From positions 29,851-93,850 of the forward strand of contig JACTMU010000015.1 of the NCBI GenBank assembly GCA_014584465.1: 64,000 nucleotides of DNA. The letters run 5' to 3'. This document shows positions 17,803-25,556 of this stretch, piece after piece (within the stretch, counting starts at the first letter, position 1; each line of letters begins with the position of its first letter). The position numbers and the translations under genes were made by a program. This stretch comes from Pseudomonadota bacterium. GTDB taxonomy: Bacteria > Bdellovibrionota > Bdellovibrionia > Bdellovibrionales > JACTMU01. The notes under the pieces are model-generated. The model saw nothing but the letters and a program-made list of their open reading frames with translations. It was not told the DNA's origin and searched no databases.

Positions 17803-19464
17803 ATGAGAGGTTCGATCGTTTTAATGATGGTGCTTTTCTATTCGATTGTGGCTCCGGCAGAACTGTTCTTTTTTGCAAAATATCGAGAAGATGGCCAGGG
17901 GCATCGATATTTGGTGGATGAAGGCGAGACTCACCGACGTTCATTTGAAACGCCCTACCTCGAAGAGCTCTATCCCGCGGAGCTGGTTGAGCATGAGCCG
18001 ATTCGATCTTCTCAAGTTGTTGAAATCTTGAGTCGGGATCAAAATCTCATCCATGAGATTCTTCACAGTCGTGGCGTGGTGACTCTCTCAAGGCCTCAGA
18101 GCTTCGATGAGATCGATGAAGTGGTCACGTTGATTGAGAGTGGACCTAGCGAAAACAGGATCGACCTCGTCCTTATGGGCGATGGCTACACCCTTGCTGA
18201 ACGCACCAAGTTTATGGAAGATATGCAGAGAATTGTGGACCATCTTTTCCGTGAAAAGACCTTTCGCTCTTACCTACCACTTTTCAACGTCCATTTGGTC
18301 TTTCGAGCTTCAAAGGAGAGTGGAATCGGGAAGAATGGTGTTGCAAAGAACACAGCCTACCGGTTGGCTCGAGATGGGGAGACTCTAAGGGCCATCTTCC
18401 CGAACAACCCAAGAGCCATTCGAGAATCTTGCTCTAAAGCTCCGGCATGTGATTTCCCCATCGTCATCGCCAATGACCCCTACTATGGCGGTCTCGGTGG
18501 TGAATTTGCCATTTCAACAAGCTCGCTGACCAGTGGTGCGATTGTGCTTCGACATGAACTGGGTCACAACTTTGGTCGTGTGGGTGAAGAGTATGATGGG
18601 GGCGGATATTCTGGTGCAAATTTCTCACCCTCGGAATCACCTCAATGGGCCCATTGGATTGAGGGTGGAAAGAGCCGGCCAGAACCCGCTCACGCTCTCC
18701 ATTTGGCCTGGCCGTGGCGACGCCTTCGTGAAGGTTCCTACAAGGCCACTTGGAATAGCAGCTCCTCTTCAACTCGCTATCAGATCACCTTTTCTGCGTC
18801 GGGCATGGTTCACCTTGAGGACCTTGTGGTGATGCTGGATGGCCAACGACTGCCCATCGACCCACCGAACACTCCTGATCGAACTTTCTTTACGATTGAG
18901 AGCCCCTCGGGCTTCGGTGCTGGCGCTCATGAGCTGACCTTTGCAAAGGGATCAACTGATGGAGACCCCTGGCTCTCCTCAATTGCAATTTATGAGTTTG
19001 GACCCTCCTTTCATCATGATCAGGGTTTTATTGGGACCTTTCCTCTTTTTCATCAACTCGGTTTTGAAGAGGGCTTTCGACCCACCTATGAAACCTGTCT
19101 TATGAGAAACATGCTCTCTGAAAGATTTTGTCCGATATGTCAGGAGAACATTTGGATCAAATTTCTCTCAAAGATGGAACTCATCGATGGACTCTCTGTA
19201 GATCGATCTTCAGAGCTTGTTTCTGTTAATCTGTCTGTCATTTCAATTGGTCAATTTCGATCTGGCGGAGCTCTTGAGGGCGAGCATTTGGACATCCGCT
19301 GGTACCAAAACGAGAATGAGAGAGAGGACCTTCAAGGACGTCTTCAGTGGAGCTTACCTACAAAGGATTTTCAGGGGAATTGGAAGGTCCGCGTGGTTTA
19401 CAACACACTCGAAGTGCGACGAGACGACGAATTTCGTTTGCATTCCGAGCGATCATTTCGTTAA
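17803..19464 (+). CDS. Secreted M64-family (IgA-peptidase-like) metallopeptidase
   Basis: 553 residues. An N-terminal signal peptide (MRGSIVLMMVLFYSIVAPAE) is followed by the M64 domain: IDLVLMGDGYTLAERTKFMED (about residues 120-140), then VLRHELGHNFGRVGEEYDGG (about 249-268) with the HExxH zinc site and the third-ligand region. Residues 310-400 look like a beta-sandwich insertion, and a second beta-sandwich ends the protein. It is expected to act in the periplasm or outside the cell. AGGGGG lies seven bases before the ATG. It converges with the next gene, and a hairpin lies at the junction. Confidence 0.88.
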   Translation: MRGSIVLMMVLFYSIVAPAELFFFAKYREDGQGHRYLVDEGETHRRSFETPYLEELYPAELVEHEPIRSSQVVEILSRDQNLIHEILHSRGVVTLSRPQSFDEIDEVVTLIESGPSENRIDLVLMGDGYTLAERTKFMEDMQRIVDHLFREKTFRSYLPLFNVHLVFRASKESGIGKNGVAKNTAYRLARDGETLRAIFPNNPRAIRESCSKAPACDFPIVIANDPYYGGLGGEFAISTSSLTSGAIVLRHELGHNFGRVGEEYDGGGYSGANFSPSESPQWAHWIEGGKSRPEPAHALHLAWPWRRLREGSYKATWNSSSSSTRYQITFSASGMVHLEDLVVMLDGQRLPIDPPNTPDRTFFTIESPSGFGAGAHELTFAKGSTDGDPWLSSIAIYEFGPSFHHDQGFIGTFPLFHQLGFEEGFRPTYETCLMRNMLSERFCPICQENIWIKFLSKMELIDGLSVDRSSELVSVNLSVISIGQFRSGGALEGEHLDIRWYQNENEREDLQGRLQWSLPTKDFQGNWKVRVVYNTLEVRRDDEFRLHSERSFR

Positions 19465-19468
19465 GCGG

Positions 19469-20155
19469 TCACTCCACATCAACTGGAGGAGACCCCTCTT
19501 CTCCAGTTGAGTCCTCCTTAGTTTTTCCTCCCAGCCAAAAGACAAGGCCAATCTCTGCAAAGAGCATACTTCCTGGATTGCCAGCCATTTTGCAATCTCC
19601 ACGAATATGAATAAATTCACTGATCGGAGTCACCATAGCAAGTCCCACATGACCCCCGAGCACACTGTTATAATCATATTCAATGAGATCCACCTGCTGA
19701 GTCAAATCTGGAGTCCATACGATGGTGGGACTTCGCTTGTACAAATTCAAATCAACACCTACGTAAACCAAGAACGTTGCAAGTTCATTGAGTTTTAGAT
19801 CGTAACGAATCGAAAGTGATCCTTGAAAGAAAGTTACACCTTCTGCATTGGCGGCAATCATTGAGTACTCCGTGTGCCAGATCTGCAGCGGGTGAACGTA
19901 TCGCAATCCCCAGTTGGGATACTCCTGTCGGACCCCAGGTATCCCAAATGGAAGAAGGCTCCCCGCAAAGATGGAAATTTCGTGGTGAGGGGGCACATCG
20001 AGGGAATCAAGTTTCCATTCACCTCCCTCCTGCCCATGGACAAGGAGTGACCAATGAACAAGCGCAAGAACATGCATGCCAAGAACAAGAAGCTGAAGTG
20101 GCTTAAAAAAGAGACACCGCCTATTGGTCTTTTTCATTTCCTGACGATGGTCCAA
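19469..20155 (-). CDS. Probable outer-membrane beta-barrel protein
   Basis: 228 residues. A hydrophobic signal segment (LQLLVLGMHVLALVHWSLLVHG) is followed by alternating beta-strand-like stretches (EISIFAGSLLPFGIPG, FQGSLSIRYDL, LATFLVYVGVDLNL, SVLGGHVGLAMVTPI, SMLFAEIGLVFWLGG). These fit a small eight-strand barrel. The TTG start has AGGA seven bases upstream. It overlaps the end of the upstream coiled-coil lipoprotein gene by 35 bases, so the two are cotranscribed. I do not recognise a specific family. Confidence 0.65.
   Translation of the reverse strand: MDHRQEMKKTNRRCLFFKPLQLLVLGMHVLALVHWSLLVHGQEGGEWKLDSLDVPPHHEISIFAGSLLPFGIPGVRQEYPNWGLRYVHPLQIWHTEYSMIAANAEGVTFFQGSLSIRYDLKLNELATFLVYVGVDLNLYKRSPTIVWTPDLTQQVDLIEYDYNSVLGGHVGLAMVTPISEFIHIRGDCKMAGNPGSMLFAEIGLVFWLGGKTKEDSTGEEGSPPVDVE
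19480..19509. terminator. Hairpin at convergent gene ends
   Basis: The arms CAACTGGAG and CTCCAGTTG pair perfectly around a 12-base loop, immediately after the M64 gene stop. It lies inside the last codons of the opposite gene, so it can fold in both transcripts. No long T-run follows on the plus strand, so this is a possible terminator or stabilising hairpin only. Confidence 0.45.
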
Positions 20156-20939
20156 GCGGAATTCCTGGAGTGTTTGGAATTTGATTAAAATCTTCCAGTC
20201 CAGATGGCTGTGGTGTCGCAGAAGGATCGGATCGTTTCATCCTTTGGGCCTTCTGCTCCATCTGTTTTTTCAACCTCAGAGCGTTCTCACTCTCATAGTA
20301 TCTTTTTGAATAATCCTTAAGCTCCTGATTGAAGGTGCTTGTTCGTTCACGAAAATAACTCTCTTGATCATTTCGTTTGATCCGTGTCTCAGATTCAAAT
20401 TCGCGCCTTCGATCTTGAAGATCAGAGAAAAAGAGCCTCTTTTCTTCATCATGATTTCTGAAAAACTCAGCGCGCTCCTCTTTGGATCGCTTTTCGTTCA
20501 GAAACTTTTCTTGCTCCTTCTTTTTCGTAGCTAAAAATTCATCTCGTTTCTTTCGCTCCGACCGATCAAACTGGGAACGATCTCTCCTTTGTTGGTCTTC
20601 AAACTTCTTTCTAGACCTACGAAGAATGTGCTGAAATCGATTGTTAATTTCACTAGGAGGATTCTTTGTTCCTGACATCAGGTTCAGAATGGTCGCAAGC
20701 TCGTCATTTTCACTTCGAACGTCTTCCGGAACTTCCTTACGAAGATCGTCAAGATAGGATCTGTCTGATTTGATGGTGATCTCGCTCTCATTTTTCTCAC
20801 CCTCACTCGACTCACTCGACTTCATCTGATCGCGCTTTTGGATTCCTGAACAGCCCAAAAGCCAGAGAAGGACCAAAGGTCCCGTCATCCTAAAGACGAG
20901 AAGTTTCCTGTGGGTACGAGTCCTAAGATTGGAGTTCAT
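20121..20939 (-). CDS. Lipoprotein with long charged coiled coil
   Basis: 272 residues. The lipobox is LLWLLGC (cysteine at about residue 30). A long charged helical stretch follows (FEDQQRRDRSQFDRSERKKRDE and similar, residues 110-230), very rich in K, E, R, D and F spaced as in a coiled coil. The C-terminus is proline- and serine-rich. It is probably anchored in the membrane and facing the periplasm. It starts 55 bases from the divergent HAMP-protein gene. I do not recognise a named family. Confidence 0.7.
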   Translation of the reverse strand: MNSNLRTRTHRKLLVFRMTGPLVLLWLLGCSGIQKRDQMKSSESSEGEKNESEITIKSDRSYLDDLRKEVPEDVRSENDELATILNLMSGTKNPPSEINNRFQHILRRSRKKFEDQQRRDRSQFDRSERKKRDEFLATKKKEQEKFLNEKRSKEERAEFFRNHDEEKRLFFSDLQDRRREFESETRIKRNDQESYFRERTSTFNQELKDYSKRYYESENALRLKKQMEQKAQRMKRSDPSATPQPSGLEDFNQIPNTPGIPLGPSSGNEKDQ

Positions 20940-20994
20940 TGGGACATCATAGAAGAACTTTTAATGAAAGACAATAACCTATATAATTTCAATC

Positions 20995-21636
20995 ATGTGG
21001 ATCAAGCGAGTCAGTCAGTCTCACAGTCGATGGTCTCCCCAGCGTAAAAGATCATCGTCAATATTGACCGAATTTCAGTGGAAGTACACGACTCTTCTTG
21101 TGGGTTCCGCGATCACTGCAACCACTTTGGCACTTGGACCAACTTACTACTTCATTCGTCAGAACTACTCGATCTTTACGGAAGCGAGCTTTGACCATGC
21201 CCCTCAACTTTTGGAACACCTCCAAAGGGAGCAGGTATGGTTGAGCTGTCTCTTCATTGCAATGTTTTTGGCAGTGATCTCGTTTTGTCTCTTCTTCGGA
21301 GTTCGGATCACTGGACGAATAGCCTACCCACTGATGGCCCTTGAAGCTCATCTCAAATCCCTGAGTCGAGGATATTGGTCTGTTCCTGAACTTAAAACAA
21401 GAGAGAGCGATGAATTTCAGAGTCTTATCTCGACTTACAACTATCTTTATCGATTTCTTAAGGTGAAGACAAAGGAAGAGATAAAATATCTAAAGTCGAT
21501 CCAAAAAGAGACATCCTCTGCAGAAACGATTCAAAAGATTGAAAAGCTCATTAATCAGAAAAAGAGCATCCTGGTTATCCCTATCGACTCTTCCGAATCT
21601 GACGTTCAATCTCGCGACGAGCGTCTTGCTTCTTGA
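20995..21636 (+). CDS. Two-TM membrane protein with HAMP domain, no output domain
   Basis: 213 residues. Two transmembrane segments (TTLLVGSAITATTLALGPTY, and VWLSCLFIAMFLAVISFCLF followed by LFFGVRITG) flank a short periplasmic loop. The HAMP linker then appears with RITGRIAYPLMALEAHLKSL. After HAMP there is only a short helical tail, with no kinase, cyclase or chemotaxis domain. It may act through a partner, or be a remnant. Its 3' end overlaps the convergent smpB gene by 56 bases, so coding sequence is shared antisense. Confidence 0.75.
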   Translation: MWIKRVSQSHSRWSPQRKRSSSILTEFQWKYTTLLVGSAITATTLALGPTYYFIRQNYSIFTEASFDHAPQLLEHLQREQVWLSCLFIAMFLAVISFCLFFGVRITGRIAYPLMALEAHLKSLSRGYWSVPELKTRESDEFQSLISTYNYLYRFLKVKTKEEIKYLKSIQKETSSAETIQKIEKLINQKKSILVIPIDSSESDVQSRDERLAS

Positions 21637-22033
21637 GAGACTCTCGTTTGTCATGAAATTTCTTCCCGCGAGCGATTGCACATTCCACTTTTGCTTTACC
21701 TTCTTTAAAATAGATTTTTAAAGGAACACAGGTCAGTCCCTTTTCGTGAATCTGCACTCGCAGTTTGTTGAGCTGATTGCGATGAAGAAGAATTTTTCGC
21801 AGCCTTTCGGGCTCATGATTATTGTAGCTACTGGCTTTGTAAACACTGATGTGTGCGTTCTGCAAAAAGGCCTCATCCCCAATAAAAACAATGTAAGAAT
21901 CTTTCAATTGGCATTGATGGTTGCGAAGAGACTTAACTTCACTCCCCATCAAGACAAGACCCGCCTCAAAGGTTTCGAGGATTTCATAATCGTGACGCGC
22001 TTTTCGATTTTCAGAAACGACTAAGATTCCCAT
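21581..22033 (-). CDS. smpB: SsrA-binding protein SmpB
   Basis: 150 residues from the ATG at 22033. Family blocks are complete: NRKARHDYEILETFEAGLVL, GSEVKSLRNHQCQLKDSYI, FLQNAHISVYKASSYNNHEPER, RKLLLH-type RKILLHRNQLNKL, KIYFKEGKAKVECAIARGKK and the basic tail DKRESLKKQDARREIERQIR. SmpB loads tmRNA onto stalled ribosomes. A longer frame upstream lies within rsmA in another frame and is not family-like. It overlaps the rsmA stop by 13 bases. No ssrA (tmRNA) gene was recognised nearby. Confidence 0.95.
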   Translation of the reverse strand: MGILVVSENRKARHDYEILETFEAGLVLMGSEVKSLRNHQCQLKDSYIVFIGDEAFLQNAHISVYKASSYNNHEPERLRKILLHRNQLNKLRVQIHEKGLTCVPLKIYFKEGKAKVECAIARGKKFHDKRESLKKQDARREIERQIRKSR

Positions 22034-22842
22034 AGAGACCTCAACAAATCGCGAAATTGCCTTGGTGTCAACTCTTCTGCACGAATCGACTCTGAAAACC
22101 CGAGGTTTAAAAAGATCTCTTTGAGATTGGTGTTTCGTCCCTTTGACTTTAACCATGCATTCAGATTTGTGATCAATTTTTTTCTTCTTTGCGCAAAACA
22201 ACCCTTCAAAAGAGCCAGAAAAAGTTCTGGGTCATCAATCTCAGACTCGATCCTTTTGAAGAGAAGGACCCGGCTGGCCACTTGAGGTGGCGGAAAGAAC
22301 GACCCTGGGTTAACATCACACAGCTTTTCGATCCTCCAAAAGAGTTGAGATACTACGGACAAGAGCCCATAATCTTTATGGCAAGGCTTCGCCAAAATTC
22401 TTTGAGCGACCTCCTTTTGAAACATAAGTGCCATGGCCTCAAAGCGATTTCGATCCATGGAGCGATCAATGACCAAAGAAGATGAGATCTGATAGGGAAG
22501 ATTGCTGACGAGAACACTTTGATCGGAAAGCTGAAGCTCCTTCCAATCGATCTTGAGAGCATCACCCTCGATCACCTCCAATCCCTGCTCACGCCAGTGC
22601 TCTGCAAACTTGGAATCAAGTTCAATCAATTTGAGAACGAGGCCCATCTCTTGCAACTCGTCGGTCAGGGCCCCAGCTCCAGGACCAACTTCAACCAACA
22701 TCGACGGTGACCATGCACGAACCGACGAGAGGATCTTTTCAACCACCTCTGAATTGATGAGAAAATTTTGTCCCAACGATCTTTTAGGTGAGATTTGTAG
22801 GGACTCCAGTCGCTGGATGAGAGAACTCTTCATAGAACTCAT
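22021..22842 (-). CDS. rsmA: 16S rRNA (adenine1518/1519-N6)-dimethyltransferase RsmA/KsgA
   Basis: 273 residues. Motifs: KRSLGQNFLINSEVVEKI at the N-terminus, SAM-binding VEVGPGAGALTDEL, acidic IELDSKF and GDALKIDW, and catalytic VLVSNLPYQISSSLV (NLPY). The C-terminal GCFAQRRKKLITNL block is also present. The ATG at 22842 overlaps the tsaD stop (ATGA). It dimethylates two adenines near the 3' end of 16S rRNA. Confidence 0.95.
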   Translation of the reverse strand: MSSMKSSLIQRLESLQISPKRSLGQNFLINSEVVEKILSSVRAWSPSMLVEVGPGAGALTDELQEMGLVLKLIELDSKFAEHWREQGLEVIEGDALKIDWKELQLSDQSVLVSNLPYQISSSLVIDRSMDRNRFEAMALMFQKEVAQRILAKPCHKDYGLLSVVSQLFWRIEKLCDVNPGSFFPPPQVASRVLLFKRIESEIDDPELFLALLKGCFAQRRKKLITNLNAWLKSKGRNTNLKEIFLNLGFSESIRAEELTPRQFRDLLRSLWES

Positions 22843-23894
22843 GACAACGGCATATTGAAATCGGTGGCAAGAGAGCGAGACGAAACTGCAAGCTCCTGAG
22901 TGGATCGCTCCCCCATGTTCATACGTGAGAGACCCGCAAAACCGATCATTGCAGCATTGTCCGTGCAGTATCGAAGCGGGGGTATCACAAGCTGGACACC
23001 ACTTTTTTTGGCCCACTCGCCTCCTAAAAATCGCACCCGAGAGTTCGCACTCACTCCGCCAACTATGGAGGCTCGCAGAATTCCACAATCTCGACAGGCC
23101 CGATCAAGTTTGGCTATAAGAACCTCGACAATGGCTTCCTGGTAGCTTGCACAAAGATTTTCCTTTTCCAAAGACAACTGCTCAGGTGACATCGACTCAA
23201 CTTGCCTTAACCCCGCCGTCTTCACTCCTGAAAAGCTAAAATCAAGAGATCGCTCACGCATCAAAGAACGTGGAAAGTCGTAGGCTTTGGGATTTCCTCT
23301 CTGAGAAAGACGATCAACTTGAACTCCGCCAGGGAAGCCAAGATCCAACATCTTGGCAAATTTATCAAAAGCTTCTCCCGCGGCATCATCAAGTGTCTGA
23401 CCCAACAATTCATATTGGCCAATGCCCTTCACCAGAAAGAGCGACGAGTGTCCTCCGCTGACCACCAGTCCAACATAAGGAAAATCAAAGTCCGCAGGGG
23501 GAGCCGCCTCACGATCCTTTAAAAAAGGAGATAAAAGATGCCCCTCCAGATGGTTGACCCCTAAGAAGGGTTTACCAAGCCCAAGAGCAAGTGTCTTGGC
23601 TGTGATGACGCCAACAAGAAGGGAGCCTATCAAACCGGGCCTTGAAGTCACAACAATGCCATCCAGAAGCTCCCAGGAGTGGGCCGACCGTTCAAAGACC
23701 GTTTCAATCAGCGGGAGAAGAGTCAAAGTGTGGTTGCGACTGGCAATCTCAGGCACAATTCCTCCAAAAGGAGAGTGCACTAAATCCTGATTCGCAGAAG
23801 CAACATCCAACACAAAGCCAGAGTGCTCTACAATGGCCACAGAGGTGTCGTCGCAGCTTGTTTCAATCGCTAAAACTTTTTCAATTTGTTCCAC
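22839..23894 (-). CDS. tsaD: tRNA N6-adenosine threonylcarbamoyltransferase TsaD
   Basis: 351 residues. Motifs: VLAIETSCDDTSVAIVEH at the N-terminus, GGIVPEIASRNH, FLGVNHLEGHLLSPFL (metal-binding histidines), YVGLVVSGGHSSLFLV, FSFSGVKTAGLR and CTDNAAMIGFAG. TsaD transfers the threonylcarbamoyl group to A37 of ANN-decoding tRNAs. It is the middle gene of the pal-to-smpB operon and follows the cpoB-like gene by only one base. Confidence 0.97.
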   Translation of the reverse strand: MEQIEKVLAIETSCDDTSVAIVEHSGFVLDVASANQDLVHSPFGGIVPEIASRNHTLTLLPLIETVFERSAHSWELLDGIVVTSRPGLIGSLLVGVITAKTLALGLGKPFLGVNHLEGHLLSPFLKDREAAPPADFDFPYVGLVVSGGHSSLFLVKGIGQYELLGQTLDDAAGEAFDKFAKMLDLGFPGGVQVDRLSQRGNPKAYDFPRSLMRERSLDFSFSGVKTAGLRQVESMSPEQLSLEKENLCASYQEAIVEVLIAKLDRACRDCGILRASIVGGVSANSRVRFLGGEWAKKSGVQLVIPPLRYCTDNAAMIGFAGLSRMNMGERSTQELAVSSRSLATDFNMPLS

Positions 23895-23895
23895 T

Positions 23896-24573
23896 CTATC
23901 GAGACGCCTTCAGACTCTTTAGGCGCGTTTGAGCGCTTCGCGCGCGAGGTGATTCGGGATATTTGGTTGTGATCTCCTCAAAGAAAACCTTCGCATCGGT
24001 TGGTGATCCAAGTTCCTGAAAACAGACCCCAATCTTATAAGTCGCTTCCGGGACAAACTTTCCCTTCGGCCAACGCTCCAAATAGTGTTGGTAGTTCAGT
24101 ATGGCCTTCTTCCAATCCTTCTTTGCAAAGGCCTCTTCCGCGGTGGTGTAGGGTCCCTTATCAGCCTCACTCTTTTTTTCAGCAGCACTGGCACTCTTAG
24201 CCTGCTGGAGTTTTTCCAGATTCTTATCGAGAACTCCCATGGCCTGTTCTAAGGCGGCCAGTTTGTCCGAAATCGCCTTGAGCTCCTGTTTTTCCTGCTC
24301 GCGACTGAACTCATACTCTTTGCGTAGAAGCTCAACCTTATGTTCGCTTGCCTCAATTCGTCCATCAAATTCCCGAAGATCCGACAAGAGAGTTTGATAA
24401 CGATTTTCGTTGGAAGCTCGCTCTTTTTGCAACATTGCAACTTGATCCTTTGCCACATTTCGCTCTTCCGCCTCTTTGATTTCAGATCGAGTCTGAAGAC
24501 ATCCGCTGAGCCAAAGTACGCTGCCAGCAAGAACTACCTTCCATAGGCGTCTCTTGAATACTTCTTTCGACAT
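23896..24573 (-). CDS. cpoB: CpoB/YbgF-like Tol-Pal associated lipoprotein
   Basis: About 225 residues. The signal with lipobox VLWLSGC is followed by a long coiled coil (residues 30-125: VAMLQKERASNENRYQTL, ELKAISDKLAALEQAMGVL). C-terminal tetratricopeptide repeats include AEEAFAKKDWKKAILNYQHYLERWP, PEATYKIGVCFQELGSPTDAKVFFEEIT and YPESPRARSAQTRLKSL. This is the CpoB/YbgF arrangement, but as a lipoprotein and not a soluble periplasmic protein. The ATG at 24573 overlaps the upstream stop (TGATG). It works with Pal in envelope constriction. Confidence 0.82.
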   Translation of the reverse strand: MSKEVFKRRLWKVVLAGSVLWLSGCLQTRSEIKEAEERNVAKDQVAMLQKERASNENRYQTLLSDLREFDGRIEASEHKVELLRKEYEFSREQEKQELKAISDKLAALEQAMGVLDKNLEKLQQAKSASAAEKKSEADKGPYTTAEEAFAKKDWKKAILNYQHYLERWPKGKFVPEATYKIGVCFQELGSPTDAKVFFEEITTKYPESPRARSAQTRLKSLKASR

Positions 24574-25001
24574 CACTCCCCCTCTCCAGAGTACCACCGA
24601 CGAAAACGGGCCTGATTTTCAGCCTTTTCAGCCAAGATCCTCGTTCGGACCATAAGTTCTCGGGCCGCATCAAATCGACTCTCTTTGTAGGCCTGCTCGC
24701 CAAGCATGTAGTTCTCCTCAGCCTGACTCCAATATCCAGGCGCAAATCGTGGCGCCTGAGCTCGGCGAGCCGCCTTAAGTGCAGCTCGAGCAATGCTGTA
24801 TTCACGAATGGGTTTTGGTGAAGCACAACCAAACAAAAAGACGAAAAGCAGCAGGAAAGTAGAAAGAACCCTGCTGCTTCGAGATAATCTCTTCTCTATG
24901 AAATAGCCTGGACGAGGCATCCCTCGAATGAAAAACCTACTGAGGCAATGGAACAAAGTTGGCCCGTCGATTTGCGGCGTAAGCTTCCTCTGTATCACCA
25001 T
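24573..25001 (-). CDS. DUF4398 lipoprotein
   Basis: Probably 115 residues, starting near 24920. The lipobox is FVFLFGC, and the mature part begins SPKPIREYSIARAALKAARR. The family block APGYWSQAEENYMLGEQAYKES and RFDAARELMVRTRILAEKAENQAR form a helical pair. DUF4398 proteins often accompany OmpA/Pal-type lipoproteins; their role is unknown. The ATG at 24920 is only 17 bases after pal but has GAGGG immediately against it, so the true start is uncertain. It is translationally coupled to the cpoB-like gene. Confidence 0.75.
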   Translation of the reverse strand: MVIQRKLTPQIDGPTLFHCLSRFFIRGMPRPGYFIEKRLSRSSRVLSTFLLLFVFLFGCASPKPIREYSIARAALKAARRAQAPRFAPGYWSQAEENYMLGEQAYKESRFDAARELMVRTRILAEKAENQARFRRWYSGEGE

Positions 25002-25440
25002 TGTTCAACGGCTTCTCTTTTCCATAACTGATGATACTTAATCGAGAACCATCCAGTCCTAAGCCTACAAGATAATCCTTAACAGCCTTTGCGCGCCTCT
25101 GACCAAGAGAGAGGTTGTACTCAATCGAACCTCTTTCATCACAATGCCCCTCAATTTGAAGAGAAACAGCACCATGCCCTCGAATCCACTCTGCATTTTC
25201 TCCCAAAATGCGCCGAGCCTCCGAAGTCAAATTGGCTTTATCATAATCAAAGTGGATGGTTGTAAGACCAGCAATATTTCCGCTGTCACTTCCAGAAGGA
25301 TCAAAACTCATCTCAGAAGAAGAGATGGCTCCCTCAGAAGTTGGAGCAGTCCCGCTCGAATCCTCCTCCTTCTTTTCCGTACTTGTACAAGCCCCAATCA
25401 AAGAGCCTACCAAAGCTGCCAATACCAGATTTCGAATCAT
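24937..25440 (-). CDS. pal: Peptidoglycan-associated lipoprotein Pal
   Basis: 167 residues from the ATG at 25440, which has GGGAG eight bases upstream. The signal and lipobox are LVGSLIGAC, followed by a Ser/Glu-rich linker. The OmpA domain contains LTTIHFDYDKANLTSEAR, SLQIEGHCDERGSIEYNLSLGQRRAKAV and ISYGKEKPLNNGDTEEAYAANRR, which carry the diaminopimelate-binding aspartate and arginine. Pal links the outer membrane to peptidoglycan. First gene of the six-gene operon; tolQRAB are not in the window. Confidence 0.95.
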   Translation of the reverse strand: MIRNLVLAALVGSLIGACTSTEKKEEDSSGTAPTSEGAISSSEMSFDPSGSDSGNIAGLTTIHFDYDKANLTSEARRILGENAEWIRGHGAVSLQIEGHCDERGSIEYNLSLGQRRAKAVKDYLVGLGLDGSRLSIISYGKEKPLNNGDTEEAYAANRRANFVPLPQ

Positions 25441-25556
25441 AATCATCACTCCCTGTTTTAAAAAATAACTCATTGTAAGAGTTCTTTTTGCAATGTCAAA
25501 TGCTTCGAGTTCTCTATTTTGTTGCCTCTCCAATTCTGAGATGCTCCAATACGGAC

